From Heterostelium multicystogenum (lineage: Eukaryota; Evosea; Eumycetozoa; Acytosteliales; Acytosteliaceae): a stretch of 64,000 nucleotides of DNA. The position numbers and the translations under genes were made by a program. Within the stretch, counting starts at the first letter, position 1, and every line of letters begins with the position of its first letter. Below the pieces are notes generated by a model. It was not told where the DNA came from and ran no database searches. It saw nothing but the letters and a program-made list of their open reading frames with translations. Positions 24,505-35,978 of the stretch are shown piece by piece. The stretch spans positions 183,779 through 247,778 of the forward strand of contig RCNN01000496.1 of the NCBI GenBank assembly GCA_003667245.1. The letters are read 5' to 3'.

Positions 24505-25147
24505 ATCAACACTACTCTATATATTTAAATATGCACTCTATGCCTCTCGATGATGCTTAGTACATAATCGTTATTTTAGAATTAAGGTATCAGATTGTAA
24601 TTACTGCTGTATTATCTAAATTTTAAAAGTATTGATGTAATAAACTAGGATGATCTAAACATCTTATCCTTTAATTTATTTATTAGAAATAACAACATTA
24701 AAAATGGCTAAATCTTTATACTCCATGGTTGAATTAGATTTTCATAGATAGAAAATCATCTCGATTGAATAAAAAACAGATAATCAAAAGAGTGAAAGAT
24801 TGTTGAAATAAACTTATAAATTAAAATATTTTTACATAATACATTTATTTATTAATAAATTTTTAGAGAAAGTATTGTTAATATTCACCACTAACTAAAT
24901 GTAATTAGATATTGTTGGTTGTTATTGTTGGTTGTTGTTGATTCATCCTTATTAACACCTAAGAATAAGGAAGTTTGAAATATTGTTCAATCAATTGACC
25001 ATGAGAGGATTCATAATTGATTGAATGTGTTGTTTTGGGTTGTTTGCTGGAGGTTATTTAATACAATTTAGTTGGTTGAATATTGTTTGATAATAAATAT
25101 CGTGTGATTTGGTTGGCTGGGTATGAGATATATAGCTAATGGAAAAT
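24505..25147. other. Convergent intergenic region
   Basis: 643 bp between the ends of the PX and cyclin B genes: AATAAA-like signals near 24640, a TTGTTGGTTG repeat patch near 24915-24945, otherwise AT-rich. No gene seen. Confidence 0.55.
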
Positions 25148-26474
25148 TTAAAAATCAACTGGTGGGATGGCTGCTACTTCCATTAATTTTGGTGAAAGGT
25201 ATTTCTTCTTGGTGGCCTTGAGCGAGGTATTCTCTTCACGCTTACGCACTTCGTTGATTTCAAGAGCACATTGCATAATATCAGACTCCTTGTAGCAAGT
25301 GTAGTATTCAAGAGTGATGTTCCAGTAGGGACCAGATCTCATTGTCATTCTACGGGCGACGTAAATAGAGGCGGCTGCAATCATTGATGGCAAGTACTTG
25401 AGTAGCTTGTATTCGAGAGTGGATATTTCGGTAAGATACTTGGAAAGAGAGTGGGTACGGGAGTCGCTACCGGCTGCCTTGGAGAAACGTCTCAAAAAGT
25501 GGAGTGGTGTGCAGGTTGACATATGGAATTGGAGGGTGGACAAAATCGAACGTTCCATTGACAATACTTCATCGTGTGTACAGGCATTGTCAGATGTGAC
25601 AATAAAATCCTTGATCTCTGGAGAGTAGATCTCTTCGTATTTGGCAGCCAGCAACATGGAGGTAATACCAACAAGTTGCAACTTGTTAATTGGGATTTGT
25701 ACAACGGTCAGGTAACGATCGACGATATTTACTGACAAAAAGAAGGTTTCGGACAACATTTTGAAACGGACATGGACAGCCATCATCCAATCGACCAAGA
25801 TGGCTCTCATCTTATCAGTTATATTAAATTGGTCCTTCAAGTAGTTTGGATTAACTTTATCAATCACTTCCTTTCTACGGTAGTAGGCAAAGATGTCGTT
25901 TACGTATTCACCGACACATTGTGGATCGTGGGCATCGTATTGGTCAATGTTCTCTGGTTGCTCTTGCTCCATTGGAACGACATCATCGACAATCATCTCT
26001 TCATCCTCGTACTGATCTGGCATCATGACCTCCTTTGGCAACTCGGTCTTTTGGACTTTGTGTGGCTGGATCATGACATTGGTTGAGGTCAAGATTGGAT
26101 TCTGTCTTGGGATTCCATTGATCTCGGTCTTTGATCTTGTTACTCTGGAGACAACTTGTTGTGGGGCCTATTTAGATTTGAGAAGATAAAAACAATAGAA
26201 AATTGAAAAACAGTTATTAGAATTTCAAAGTACAACTTGGTGATATAATTTGATGACATACCAATACAGATTTTCCTGATTTGGCATTGGTAATAATAGT
26301 ATTGTTGGTAATCTCTGAAAGGGCACCTCTGTTACTTGGCTTGAGACCGACTTGCTTCTTGTCACCCAAGATGGACTTGCCAGTGAATTTGTTTTCATCA
26401 ACGGGTGCTTGCATGGTGTGCATGGTATGAGCTCTACTAAGCGGCTTTAGGTTCACGTTGTTTAAAGTAGCCAT
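25148..26474 (-). CDS. cycB: Cyclin B
   Basis: Two exons (26474-26262, 26167-25148) make 410 residues. The N-terminus carries a destruction box NRGALSEITN for APC/C-dependent proteolysis. The cyclin box starts at YVNDIFAYYRRKE and includes MRAILVDWMMAVHVRF (CDK-contacting), SVNIVDRYL, LQLVGITSMLLAAKYEEIYSP and the second fold PLHFLRRFSKAA ... IYVARRM. It should activate CDK1 for mitotic entry. The protein has the usual B-type length. No frameshift. The start ATG gives MATLNNVNLKPL. Confidence 0.97.
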
Positions 26475-27088
26475 ATTTAATATATTTGTAAAAATGTATT
26501 TATATAAAAACAATATTTAATATAAATATTAAAGTTAAACAACAACAACAACAATATTGAATATATATATATATTATATATGTCAATGAATTATTATTAT
26601 ATTTATATAAATATATTGGGTAGATAGATAATTAGTTTAGAACTTTACAAATTATACATTGAACAATAGAAAATGAGTTTTTGAGTACCCTATTTTGTTC
26701 ATCAAAATTATTTTGACCGTTGTGATTGTGAAAACCCCAACCAAAATTTGAATTCAAATTTGAAAATTTGAACTTACAAGGTGTGTGGTGGAAAGCCTAT
26801 TACAAAGTTTGTAACAATCAGAATTCGAAAAAACTGTCATCTTCCACACAACACCAATTTTAAATATTTAAACATCAATATCATTAATATTAATAAAATA
26901 ATTTAAATAAAATTAACAACAGCAATAAGTCAGTTAATTAATATTAATATTATTTGAATTTATTTGAATCTGTGTACTGTTGCCATGCTCAAAATATATA
27001 AAAAAAAAAAAAGGAAATAAATGCATTACAACATAAGACATGTAAGTGATATTTGTACAATACAAGATGAGTTGATTGTTTACTTTAT
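26475..27088. other. Cyclin B upstream region
   Basis: 614 bp between the cyclin B start and the stop of the next upstream minus-strand gene. It contains a TATATATA tract near 26560-26582, an inverted TCAAATTTGA-like motif around 26752-26765, and an A-run near 27000. It should be the cyclin B promoter. No coding sequence seen. Confidence 0.5.
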
Positions 27089-29225
27089 TTATCTTGTTGT
27101 TGATGAATAAAGTGGTGTAAATGTAATGGGAGGCTGTGTTGTTGAAACTTGTGGATTGGATGAAGTTCTCATTGGTCTTGGTGTTGTAGAGGTAGGTATG
27201 GCTGTAGCTGGATTTTGAGGATTTGTTGCTGTTGTTGTAGTTGCTGATCCAGGTGGTATTGGAGGTCGTGATGGAGTAGTAGATGTAGTAGCTGAGACAG
27301 GATTGGATCTTGTTATTTGTGGAGTGGTATGGGTTTGTGAATTTAGACGATTTCTCAGTTGAGAAATGATTTTTTCACAATCCTGAAGCTTAAGATTATA
27401 GTTTTGTTCCAGTCTTGCCAAATTTGCTTTGTAGTCGGAGAAGCTCTCTTGTTCTTTAGTGAGGTATTCTGCATCTTTGTTCTTAATGATTTGTTCTAAA
27501 TGTTGAATGTACTGTTCGTTTGATTGGAGCTTTTGCTGATCAACTGTTGATTTTTGTCTGAGTTCTTTAAGCTCGTTTGCTATTACTTCGTTTTGTGCTA
27601 GAGATGATTTGAGACGTTCCATATCAATGTTAAATTGTCGTTGGCGATTGCTTGCTTCCTGGCGAGTGGTCTCGAGCTGCTTTTGCAGTTGTTGGCATTG
27701 TTGTTTCAACTGTTGGTTTTCTTCGCTACCCTCGCTGTTTGATTGCTTCAGTTCATTCACTTGTTTGGTAACCTCCGAAAGGTCATTTCTAATTTTTCTT
27801 TCATTCTCTTGGCAAATTTGAAACATTGATGTCACTCTGTTGTGCTCGGACTGTGCAATGGCAATCTGTTGTTCGCGTGCTGAGAGATCGTGCTGTAACT
27901 GTAAATACGCAGGTTGCATTTCGTTGTATCTTTGTTCGAGCTGTCGTTTCTGTTGGTCTAATAAGTTGATATCGTCTATCAGGCGATTGTGTTCATCTGA
28001 CAGTTTCTTGATTTGGCGTTGCAGCTCAGCATTCTCTAAACGGATCAAATCTCTTTCTTTTTCAACTGACACTCTCAGGTTATGTTCAGTATCAAAGTTT
28101 TTCACTGCTTCTTGGTAGTTCTTGTTAATTATGCTAAGTTCTCTGTCACCATTGTCCAAGATTGCCTTGACTGACTTTTGAAGAGCAATTGCTTCTGCAA
28201 ACTTTCCATTTAGCTCCATTCGTGTCAGGTCTTCAACATTTGTGTTAACTGTGTTGACTCTTGGTTTATTGTTGTTGACAGGTGTTGAGAATTGTGGTGA
28301 TGGTTGAGTTTGGGATTGGTAGGAAGTTTGAGGTTGGTAGTGTTGTGAAAATGGAGTGGTTGCGGTAGTATTGGCAGAATTTGGAGTATAGGGTGTAGTA
28401 GGAGTTGTAGAAGCACCATTAGATTGGTTGGGTTGCTTTGTCTTTAGTTGATCCATTAGTTTCTTATTTGATTCCTCCAAGCTTTTGACATAAGATTTAG
28501 AGTATAGTCCGACATTTGAATTGTCAGTATTTCCATTAAAACTAGATTGCTGGTTTTGAGGAGTTTGTTGATTCTCATATGTACTATATATTTGTTAGAA
28601 GATATGATATGTTTTGATGGAAAAAAAATACTTACAAGTCTTGTTCTCTCCTTTTGAATGTTGATTGTTTCATACTTTCGACAACATTTTGGGCATCTTT
28701 TGCAAAGTTATCTTGATATGTACTATAAGTGAACTCGTCTCTTTTGGCTGGTGTCTGTGGTTGTGGTTGTGGTCTTGGTTGTTGGTTTTGGGGTTGGTTT
28801 ATTCTTGAAGATGTTGTTTGGTTGATTTGTTGTTGTCTGTTGTTATCAGTTGCAAATCGACTACCAATGGTAGATGCTTGTGTTGAAGCAGATGCATTGG
28901 GGTTCGATGTGGGTTGAGAAGTGGTTGGTGTATATGATTTAATTGGAGTGACAGGGATATTTAATGATTCATCTGGGTTGAAATAGGTAGAGTCATCCAT
29001 AAACATATCAAAGTTACTGGTGTTTCCATTTCCGTTCACAGAAGCACCGAACTGACTTGACAAGCTTGGTTTCGATGGTGTTCGGTAGTTGAATCCAGTG
29101 TTAGCAGCACCATTCAAGTTGGAACCACCGTTTATACCAGCACTATTATAATATCTACTGGAACTTGTATCCATATCTTCTAAAACTGATGCTTGTGGAT
29201 GATATTGAAATCCGCTAGCTGACAT
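27089..29225 (-). CDS. Long coiled-coil protein, function unknown
   Basis: Two exons (29225-28636, 28583-27089) give 694 residues. The N-terminal 200 residues are low-complexity Asn/Ser/Gln/Pro-rich with short motifs such as YRTPSKPSLSSQ and NIPVTPIKSYTP (possible CDK sites SP/TP). From YVKSLEESNKKLMDQLK a coiled coil runs to about residue 570 (heptads through EKERDLIRLENAELQRQ and LEQIIKNKDAEYLTKEQ), then a Thr/Pro/Ser-rich tail. The start is the ATG of MSASGFQYHPQ; the frame upstream lacks an ATG. It could be a centrosomal or cytoskeletal protein, but no family motif supports a firm call. No indels. Confidence 0.8.
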
Positions 29226-29504
29226 GCTACAATGATAAATAAAGTATGGTGTTGCAAAAATAAAAGTGTTCAAAGATTTAACATCAATAATAATAATAAC
29301 AATAACAATTTAAATTTTATCATAGTTAATTTACATTAAATCAACCCGCCAATTTTCGAAAAAAATCTGACAAGTAAAGCGAACTTCTGAGTGGGAGAAT
29401 TGATCAATATTAAAATAATGTTACATGTTGGAACAAATAAATATCTGTTTATTCAGAAATGCTCGTTGGCTATCTATTAAAGGTGCATTAGTGTCGAGTG
29501 ACTA

Positions 29505-30048
29505 TCAGGTAAATGTGCCATAGTTTAATGACGATGTCGGAGATCCTATACTAGAGTGGAAATGGTGTTCACCAAAAGCTCCGGTCGAAGATGCCACCGT
29601 ATAGTAATAATAGTAGTTAATCACACAAAGTACAATACCAATTATTAAAAATATTGTTGTTAGAGTAATGATAATGAACGGAGTTGACAACTTTGGAACT
29701 AAAGATTAAAAGAATTAGAGTTATTTCTACTATTGATATTTCTAATTTAAAACTTGGTATAATCAACCTACTGCATTCTTTACAAATCTTTAGATCTTGA
29801 AGATATGGTGATTTCATTTGCTCATCTGACAGCATTGTTTGATTGTAGCATTTAAACTTATATACAAAAGTATCGATCTTTCTCGCGCTTTTACATCTAT
29901 AGAGTCCATCGATTTCATCCTTCTCCAAAGGTAATTGGCAACAGTCATACCTGGCAGATGACTCCACCAATCCATTGTTATTAACACAACATGAGAGTAT
30001 AATTAGAATTACTGTGATTAATAGACTTTGTTTGTGATATAACATCAT
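29505..30048 (-). CDS. Small Cys-rich type I membrane protein
   Basis: Two exons (30048-29772, 29698-29505; intron GTAGGT...TCTTTAG) give 156 residues. The signal peptide is SLLITVILIILSCCVNNNG. An ectodomain of about 90 residues has eight cysteines (DCCQLP, YRCKS, FKCYN, ICKEC), then a membrane span (FIIITLTTIFLIIGIVLCVI) and a short cytoplasmic tail rich in Tyr, Ser and His. Reading through the intron would give no membrane segment, which favours the spliced form. A cell-surface role is inferred; no family recognised. Confidence 0.7.
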
Positions 30049-30573
30049 TATAAATATAAGTTTGAAGATGATGTTAGCAAATAAGGTAGTCTCCAGTGAT
30101 AGGTTATTTGCATTTAATATAATGCTTAAATAACTATTTTGCTCACATACAATCAAATAAAGTAGCCAGCATCATTAAATTAACATCTTTAAAGTAATGA
30201 CATCTATCTCTTATTAAAGTTTAATTGATGATGTGAATGAATGTGACCCCTCATTCACCCCCAAGTAAAATTAACAGGCAGCCAATGATTGTTTACCAAA
30301 ACAAAACTAATAAATGGTGGGTCATAATATTAGTTCAGTTAAAATTAAATTGATCAATTTATTTAAATATGATTGATCATCAAACTAAGAGATGACATTT
30401 GAATTCTTTAGGTTCCAATGTTTACCAATTGGTTGATGGTTGGGAAAGAAGAGTTGTTAATCTATTCCTCTCAATGGAAGGATGCATACCATTAATTCAG
30501 AATCAAATGTTAAATGATACTGATGGTTAATAATTTTCTTTTCTTTGGATTACATGAAAGGTTATGTTTGTAT
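30049..30573. other. Intergenic between minus-strand genes
   Basis: 525 bp of AT-rich DNA, promoter side of the small membrane protein gene. Some repetition of TTAATCAT/TGATTAAT-type words but no gene seen. Confidence 0.5.
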
Positions 30574-31282
30574 TCAACTATTTTCCCATAGTTTGTTGGA
30601 AAGTTGATTTTGTGTGTTTGGATCTTGTTTTTGAAGATACCTGATGAATGTAAGTGATTCTTTAAGTAGTACGGTCTTTCTGAATTGAGTGAATACTTTC
30701 TCACTGAAATGATTGACTTTAAGCGTAGGATTGAATTCTAGCAATGCATCAAGTAGTTGATCTGCGGTGTACCATGCTACGGTTCGTTTTTCGACATGTC
30801 TGATTCTTTCTGCGAACGGCTTTCTATCGTTCGAGTCACTTGTATTTTCAAATTCGTCTGCTGTGATCCATCTGGCAACAGGAGCTATAAACATCTGATA
30901 TCGATTGCTTGGATTGATAACCTTTTTCACAAGTAAATCATCCAATGACTTGTTTGACAATATTTCCTGCATTGTGCTAATGCTTTTCGCAACTCCTTGT
31001 TTATTACCTCTGTTCTCTTTTGATAAGCAGAATAGACCCTAGATTTCAAGCATGTCAGAAATACATATGCATCACAGATAGCTGGTTTGCATGGGATATG
31101 ATACTTACCATTGTTTCTTCGCTAAATTCTCTTGATGCATTTTCAAAGGCTTTCTCACCGCCGTCAGAGAAACCTCCAAAATCACTGAGTCCTCTTCCTT
31201 CTAATCCCAACATAAAATATAATTCTCCATCTTTATATAGATATGGCAATACGCCAGACGCAGAGCAATCTTCACCTGACAT
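30574..31282 (-). CDS. Nudix hydrolase family protein
   Basis: Two exons (31282-31109, 31038-30574) give 212 residues. The Nudix box is complete: GFSDGGEKAFENASREFSEE fits GX5EX7REUXEE, with the Glu residues that bind metal. It is preceded by ASGVLPYLYKDGELYFMLGLE, the usual first strands. The C-terminal 130 residues include APVARWITADEFE and VEKRTVAWYTADQLLDAL and are helical. The family hydrolyses nucleoside diphosphates linked to other moieties; the substrate here is unknown. No indels. Confidence 0.9.
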
Positions 31283-31445
31283 TTATGTTATTAGTTAATT
31301 ACTTTTATCATATAATAATGTATTACAAAATGGATCTCATATGTAAAAAGGGATGATTAATCATGAAAAAATTCTCAGTTTCTGGATTTTTCAGTGAATT
31401 TATATTTTTAAAAAAGATTGGCAGTTAAACTGCAATTTTAAATAG

Positions 31446-33060
31446 TTATTGAACAGAAGTAAAATAACCAGTCTTAAGACATGACATAGGTAATATTCCT
31501 CCTAAGAAGTAGTTGTCTGTCAGTAGAATTGCATGGTGCTTAGAGATGATTCGCAGGCTAATCTGTTCAAGATTGGGTACTTCCATTTGGATTGTTGTTC
31601 CAATGGGCAGCGATTCAAAATCAAACATATCGTATCTAAAGTTGTAGTACACACGACTCATAAGGTGTAGCTTTCGAACTGAGTTGGGAACAGGATACTT
31701 GTAGGATCCAGGTATTTCAAGTGATTTTAGATTATCGCTGACCAATATGTCGTTAGGTAAAATACTCTGGTAAGTTGAGCCTAGCTTGAGGTCAGTTACT
31801 GTGGCAGGAAGAATTTTGGGTTCAAGTTGCCTGTCAAATAGACTATCAAACTCAACTATTTCCACACCACTTGGGATTTGATTTGGTTTCAAACGTTGTT
31901 GTAAAATGATACCAATCTTTAGTTTCTTAACAGTTGGGGGTATGGTATTCTCGGTGATAGGATGTTGGTAGTCGTGAAGGAATTGTAAGTATCTGACTGA
32001 TTCTGGAATGAATCCCGGTTCAATCATTTCCAATGTATTGTCAATCATTAGATGTGTAATCTTTTTGGGAAGAGCAGGTTTAGAAGATTGGTCAGTTCGC
32101 TCACATCCTGGTTTCATCAAATTACTGCTAACAGAGTAGACATAATGAAACTCTGTAAGAGTGCTCGGTAGTAAATCATCGTCAATATAGTGTAAAAAGT
32201 TTCTTCCAACTTTTAAGCATTGTAGGCCTGGTGGTAGCACACTGACACCTTTAAAGTCAAGGGGATAGTTATAGTAATAACCCAGTGTTAGACATTTAAG
32301 GCGGTTTGGTAAAACTCCAGGCTTAATTTGACTATTAAAATGGTTTCCAAACTTAAGCTTTACTAATGATGATGGGATTGATCCGGGCAAAAGCAGGCAA
32401 TCAAAGTCTTCACCAAACACCAGTTTCCTAATTGACTTTGGGAGAACACCGGGTTTAATGTCATTATTAAACTTCTTGCCAAATGTAAGTGATACAACAG
32501 AGGATGGAATTGTACCTAAAACAATCTTTTGGTCAAAATCATTACCAAACTTCAGAGTTTTTATGGATTGTGGTAACAATCCAGGTTCTAAATATTGGTT
32601 GAAAGAGAATCCAAAATGAAGTGTAGTAATGCAGTCTGGAATCCAGCCAAAGGGAATTTGCTCATCAAAGGAATTTCCAAAATATAAATAATTGGCCCAT
32701 GGAGGTATTTCAGTATTGGTACTATTTACATTGAGATCTTATCAAATCAATTAATATAGAAATCTCTGTGAAATGAAGTGTGCGAACTTACCAAATTTAC
32801 CACCATTTAAATAAATAGATTTACAAATAGCTCTTCTAAAGGAGTTTAATTTGAATTGATTATTCATTAGGTAGAAATCAGAGTTGTAAAAAAAATTGTT
32901 CACTTGTATCGAACAACAAGAAATTGTCTCTAGAATAGTACCATTTTCTGCAGGATAAAGTAAAACATATTCTATCTAGATTATCAAGGGATGATAATAT
33001 TTTTTGTAAAAGAATATGTGGAAAAGTTAAGATTTTATTTGATGTTAATAGTGGTGCCAT
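31446..33060 (-). CDS. FNIP-repeat protein with N-terminal F-box-like segment
   Basis: Exon 1 (33060-32792) starts MAPLLTSNKILTFPHILLQK, where FPHILLQKILSSLDNLDRI and SCRKWYY resemble an F-box. Exon 2 (32721-31446) is an array of FNIP units of about 22 residues, such as LPQSIKTLKFGNDFDQKI, IPSSVVSLTFGKKFNNDI and PGVLPKSIRKLVFGEDF, the leucine-rich-like repeat expanded in dictyostelids. A one-base extra T in the T8 run near 32890 interrupts exon 1; the frame then continues. A ubiquitin-ligase adaptor role is inferred from the domain pairing. The array decays toward its C-terminus. Confidence 0.88.
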
Positions 33061-33507
33061 TTTTTATATCTTCACAGCTCATTTCAATTAAAGTTCAAGA
33101 ATTGTTGTAGTTCTCATATTTATAATAGGTTCACAAGACAAGAGCATATTTCTCATTCGTTATCCGCTGAACAATAAAATACAACATAATACTTTGAGAA
33201 AACAGATTTAAAAAATAGATGAGAAACTTGTTCTCATCAATTCAGTTTGAAATTTCTTATTAAAAATTCTAACCAAATTTCATTTAATTTATTATGATTA
33301 ATAAAAATAAATATTGTATTTTAATCTGTGTGATGGACTGAATGATGAATCATGAATATGATTCATTTTTAACTATTACTAAAAGTTTATTTCTGTAGAT
33401 TCTTGTGTTTTGAATTTCTTCTTTATTTGCGAAGTGTACCAAATTTATTGTTGACATTAGTAGTACTGGTTTGTGTGTAGTTGGAGTTTATGGTTTGGAC
33501 GCTGTTG
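33061..33507. other. Intergenic; possible shifted C-terminus of the PIP kinase gene
   Basis: About 450 bp. At its right end (about 33431-33520) the minus strand has an open continuation in the next frame (FLDNSVQTINSNYTQTST) that could be the true C-terminus of the neighbouring PIP kinase if one base is missing near 33520. The rest is AT-rich with no gene. Confidence 0.4.
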
Positions 33508-35978
33508 TCAAGGAACAACAGACTCTTGGCATTGTTCAAAAACTTTTTTCAAAAATGCATTTGGATTGTTTGGTGTGCTGTTTCTTACTTTGGACATGAG
33601 CTTGACTGGTGCTTTTTTGTTGTTGTTATCCGCATTTGACAATAGATCCAAAATACAAAAATAATAGACCTCTGTGTTATTCTCTGAAATAAATCCATTG
33701 ACACAGCGACGCTGATTCTGTTGAGGGGTAGTGTTTCCACTGCTATTTGATGAAGCAATCGAAAGATTACTTCCTGGTCTGCTTCCATTGCTGCTGCCGT
33801 TGGTTTTTAATTGATTTTGACTTATTTGTAGTGAGGCCCTCTGTGAGAGAGGCAATACACTTGGCAATGAATTGAAAAGTGAGGGAGGTAGAGATGATGA
33901 CATTTCACTGCTTTCCGTCTGTAATATAAAACTCTGTGTCATGCTGGTGATTGTCGGTGGTGTAGATTTAAAGGATCCACTGACGCTGCCGAGTGGATCT
34001 TCAACATTATCAACAGTCCATGATCGAGGCAGTGTTGAAAATGACTTTTTCAATGATTTGTTTATAGTGAAGTTGTTGGATTTAGTTATTGATTCAACAT
34101 CCTCAACAAAGAATAATAGTCTTGGAACTAATGAAATTTATATTAGCTATTTATCAAATATTTGTGTTGGATAAATTACTTACTTGTTTTAATTGGGTCA
34201 ATAATAACTGGGACACTGGTATCAACGGATGAATTTAGTTCGAGTGAGGATGTGATGCATGGTGGTGTAAATACAGAAGATGAGGGTGTTGATGATGCAG
34301 ATGATGAGAAACCATCGTGGTGTTGTTGAGGGGGATGTGACTGAATTGAACTTGACAACAAATCAGAGTCAGACTCTACATTTGAATCAAGTTCATGTTT
34401 ACTATCGATTCTATTGATTCCAACTATCAAATTATAATCTACCAAATCGTGTGACGACAGAAACTAATAGCATTGTTAATAGATTGACAATGATCATATA
34501 TTATTTGGAAAATACTTACAGTTGTATCTTTTTCAATTTGTTTATAGACCGCATTTTTAATGGTTGTGTCCAATTGTATTTTCTTGTGTGGTTTAATCTT
34601 GAATGACTCGCCAATCTTTAAGAAGCAATTGAATGTTAATGAGTCAGTTGAAATTGAAATTAGAATATCTACATACGGATTTAGTTGAAACGGTTTGATC
34701 AACATTACAACAGGTGTTGAAAACGTTTAATAATAATACAACATAGAAGTTTTGGTTCATTCTCTTATCAACTCTGAATAAACCAAGATATTTAAGTAAC
34801 ATTGAATTTGAATTATATACTAGATACTAGTAGTGATTGAATTATTGTTAGACAGCTCATGAATTAGGATCTATTCAACTCTGGATCTTACATTATAATA
34901 ATGAGGTAGCAGTTTTCTTAATTTGATTGATTCTGCTTTGGTTATTGTCTTTAAAATATATTTTCTATCAGAAGAGTAGATGGTAAAACTGTTGTTATTT
35001 TTTGATTCTGTTTCATTTGAGATGTAGGAGGACCATGATTTCTAAAAAAAAGAATAGCTGTTAATATAGTGCCAATCATCATGGTTGAATTATAACTTAC
35101 CAAAAACTTGGTTTGATCAATATCCAATCTATCTCTTAAATCTCTGAAAACATTTGGAGAAAAGTCTTTAATAAGGGTTCTCTTCTCACTTCTGCAATTG
35201 AGGTTGGAAATTAATATGAGTTTCATTGACAACTGATAGTTTTGAATACATACATGGATACTCTATATTTTTTAATAAGTTCAAATTGGTCTTGTGTTAC
35301 TGTAACCTTGTCGTTACAGTGTAAAACCGATGTTCTAAGAGCAATTAGTGAGTGATTGATGAGTTCATTCTCAGGAGAGAGTTCTACTTTAAACACTGGT
35401 CTGTTTGGTATTGGACTGTTGATTGGTTTCAAGTCAGCGGGTATTGGATCGGATATTGTTTTATAAACTGGTTGGTCTTCATAACCAAAGTTTGGATCGT
35501 TAGAGTCGAGTGAATCTCTTCGATTCGTAATATTCATTGGTAATGGATTGGTCGAAACTGATAATACACTATTTGAGTTTGTTTGATTGTTGTCTGAGTC
35601 TTTTGATATAGTAATACATTGAGCATTGGTAGTTGATTCTGCTGCTAAAGTTGATTGCTCTTGATTTTCTGTACTGCTGACGTCAACAGTTTTGCATGGT
35701 GAAGTGTTATTGTCATTTTGCTCATCGATGGAGCTTCGGATATTCAAGAAAGTTCCATTCTTTGCTTTATAAGCCACAATACTGTCAGTTCGTTTCAGTC
35801 TTTGTTCTATCTTGGCTTCATCATCGTCATCATCGTCATCCGATGAGCAATTGTCTTGGATTTGGTTTATTCCTTTTTGGTCAAGAACCTGTTGTTGATC
35901 CCGAGTTATCATGGAATCGTTTACCAACATTTGCAATATACTATATTTTGTTCTAAGGAAATTAATATAAAACTTCAT
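33508..35978 (-). CDS. Divergent phosphatidylinositol phosphate kinase (PIPK)
   Basis: Seven exons (35978-35254, 35191-35101, 35041-34892, 34826-34677, 34615-34520, 34463-34184, 34127-33508). The N-terminal 240 residues are acidic and low complexity. PIPK landmarks: FRDLRDRLDIDQTKFL, ATP-binding lysine in SDRKYILKTITKAES, LRKLLPHYYN, KYLGLFRV, FYVVLLLNVF, IEKDTTFLSSHDLVDYNLIVGIN and YFCILDLL. The segment after NVF, where PIP kinases carry DLKGSTxxR and the following KDLDF, is shortened and does not show those motifs. A 200-residue Ser-rich insert sits between IVGIN and the last strand. It is a PIPK by descent; catalytic competence is doubtful. Confidence 0.85.

Noticed and set aside
25398..26086. 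Plus-strand ORFs over cyclin B
   Set aside because: Shadow frames of a well-identified gene.
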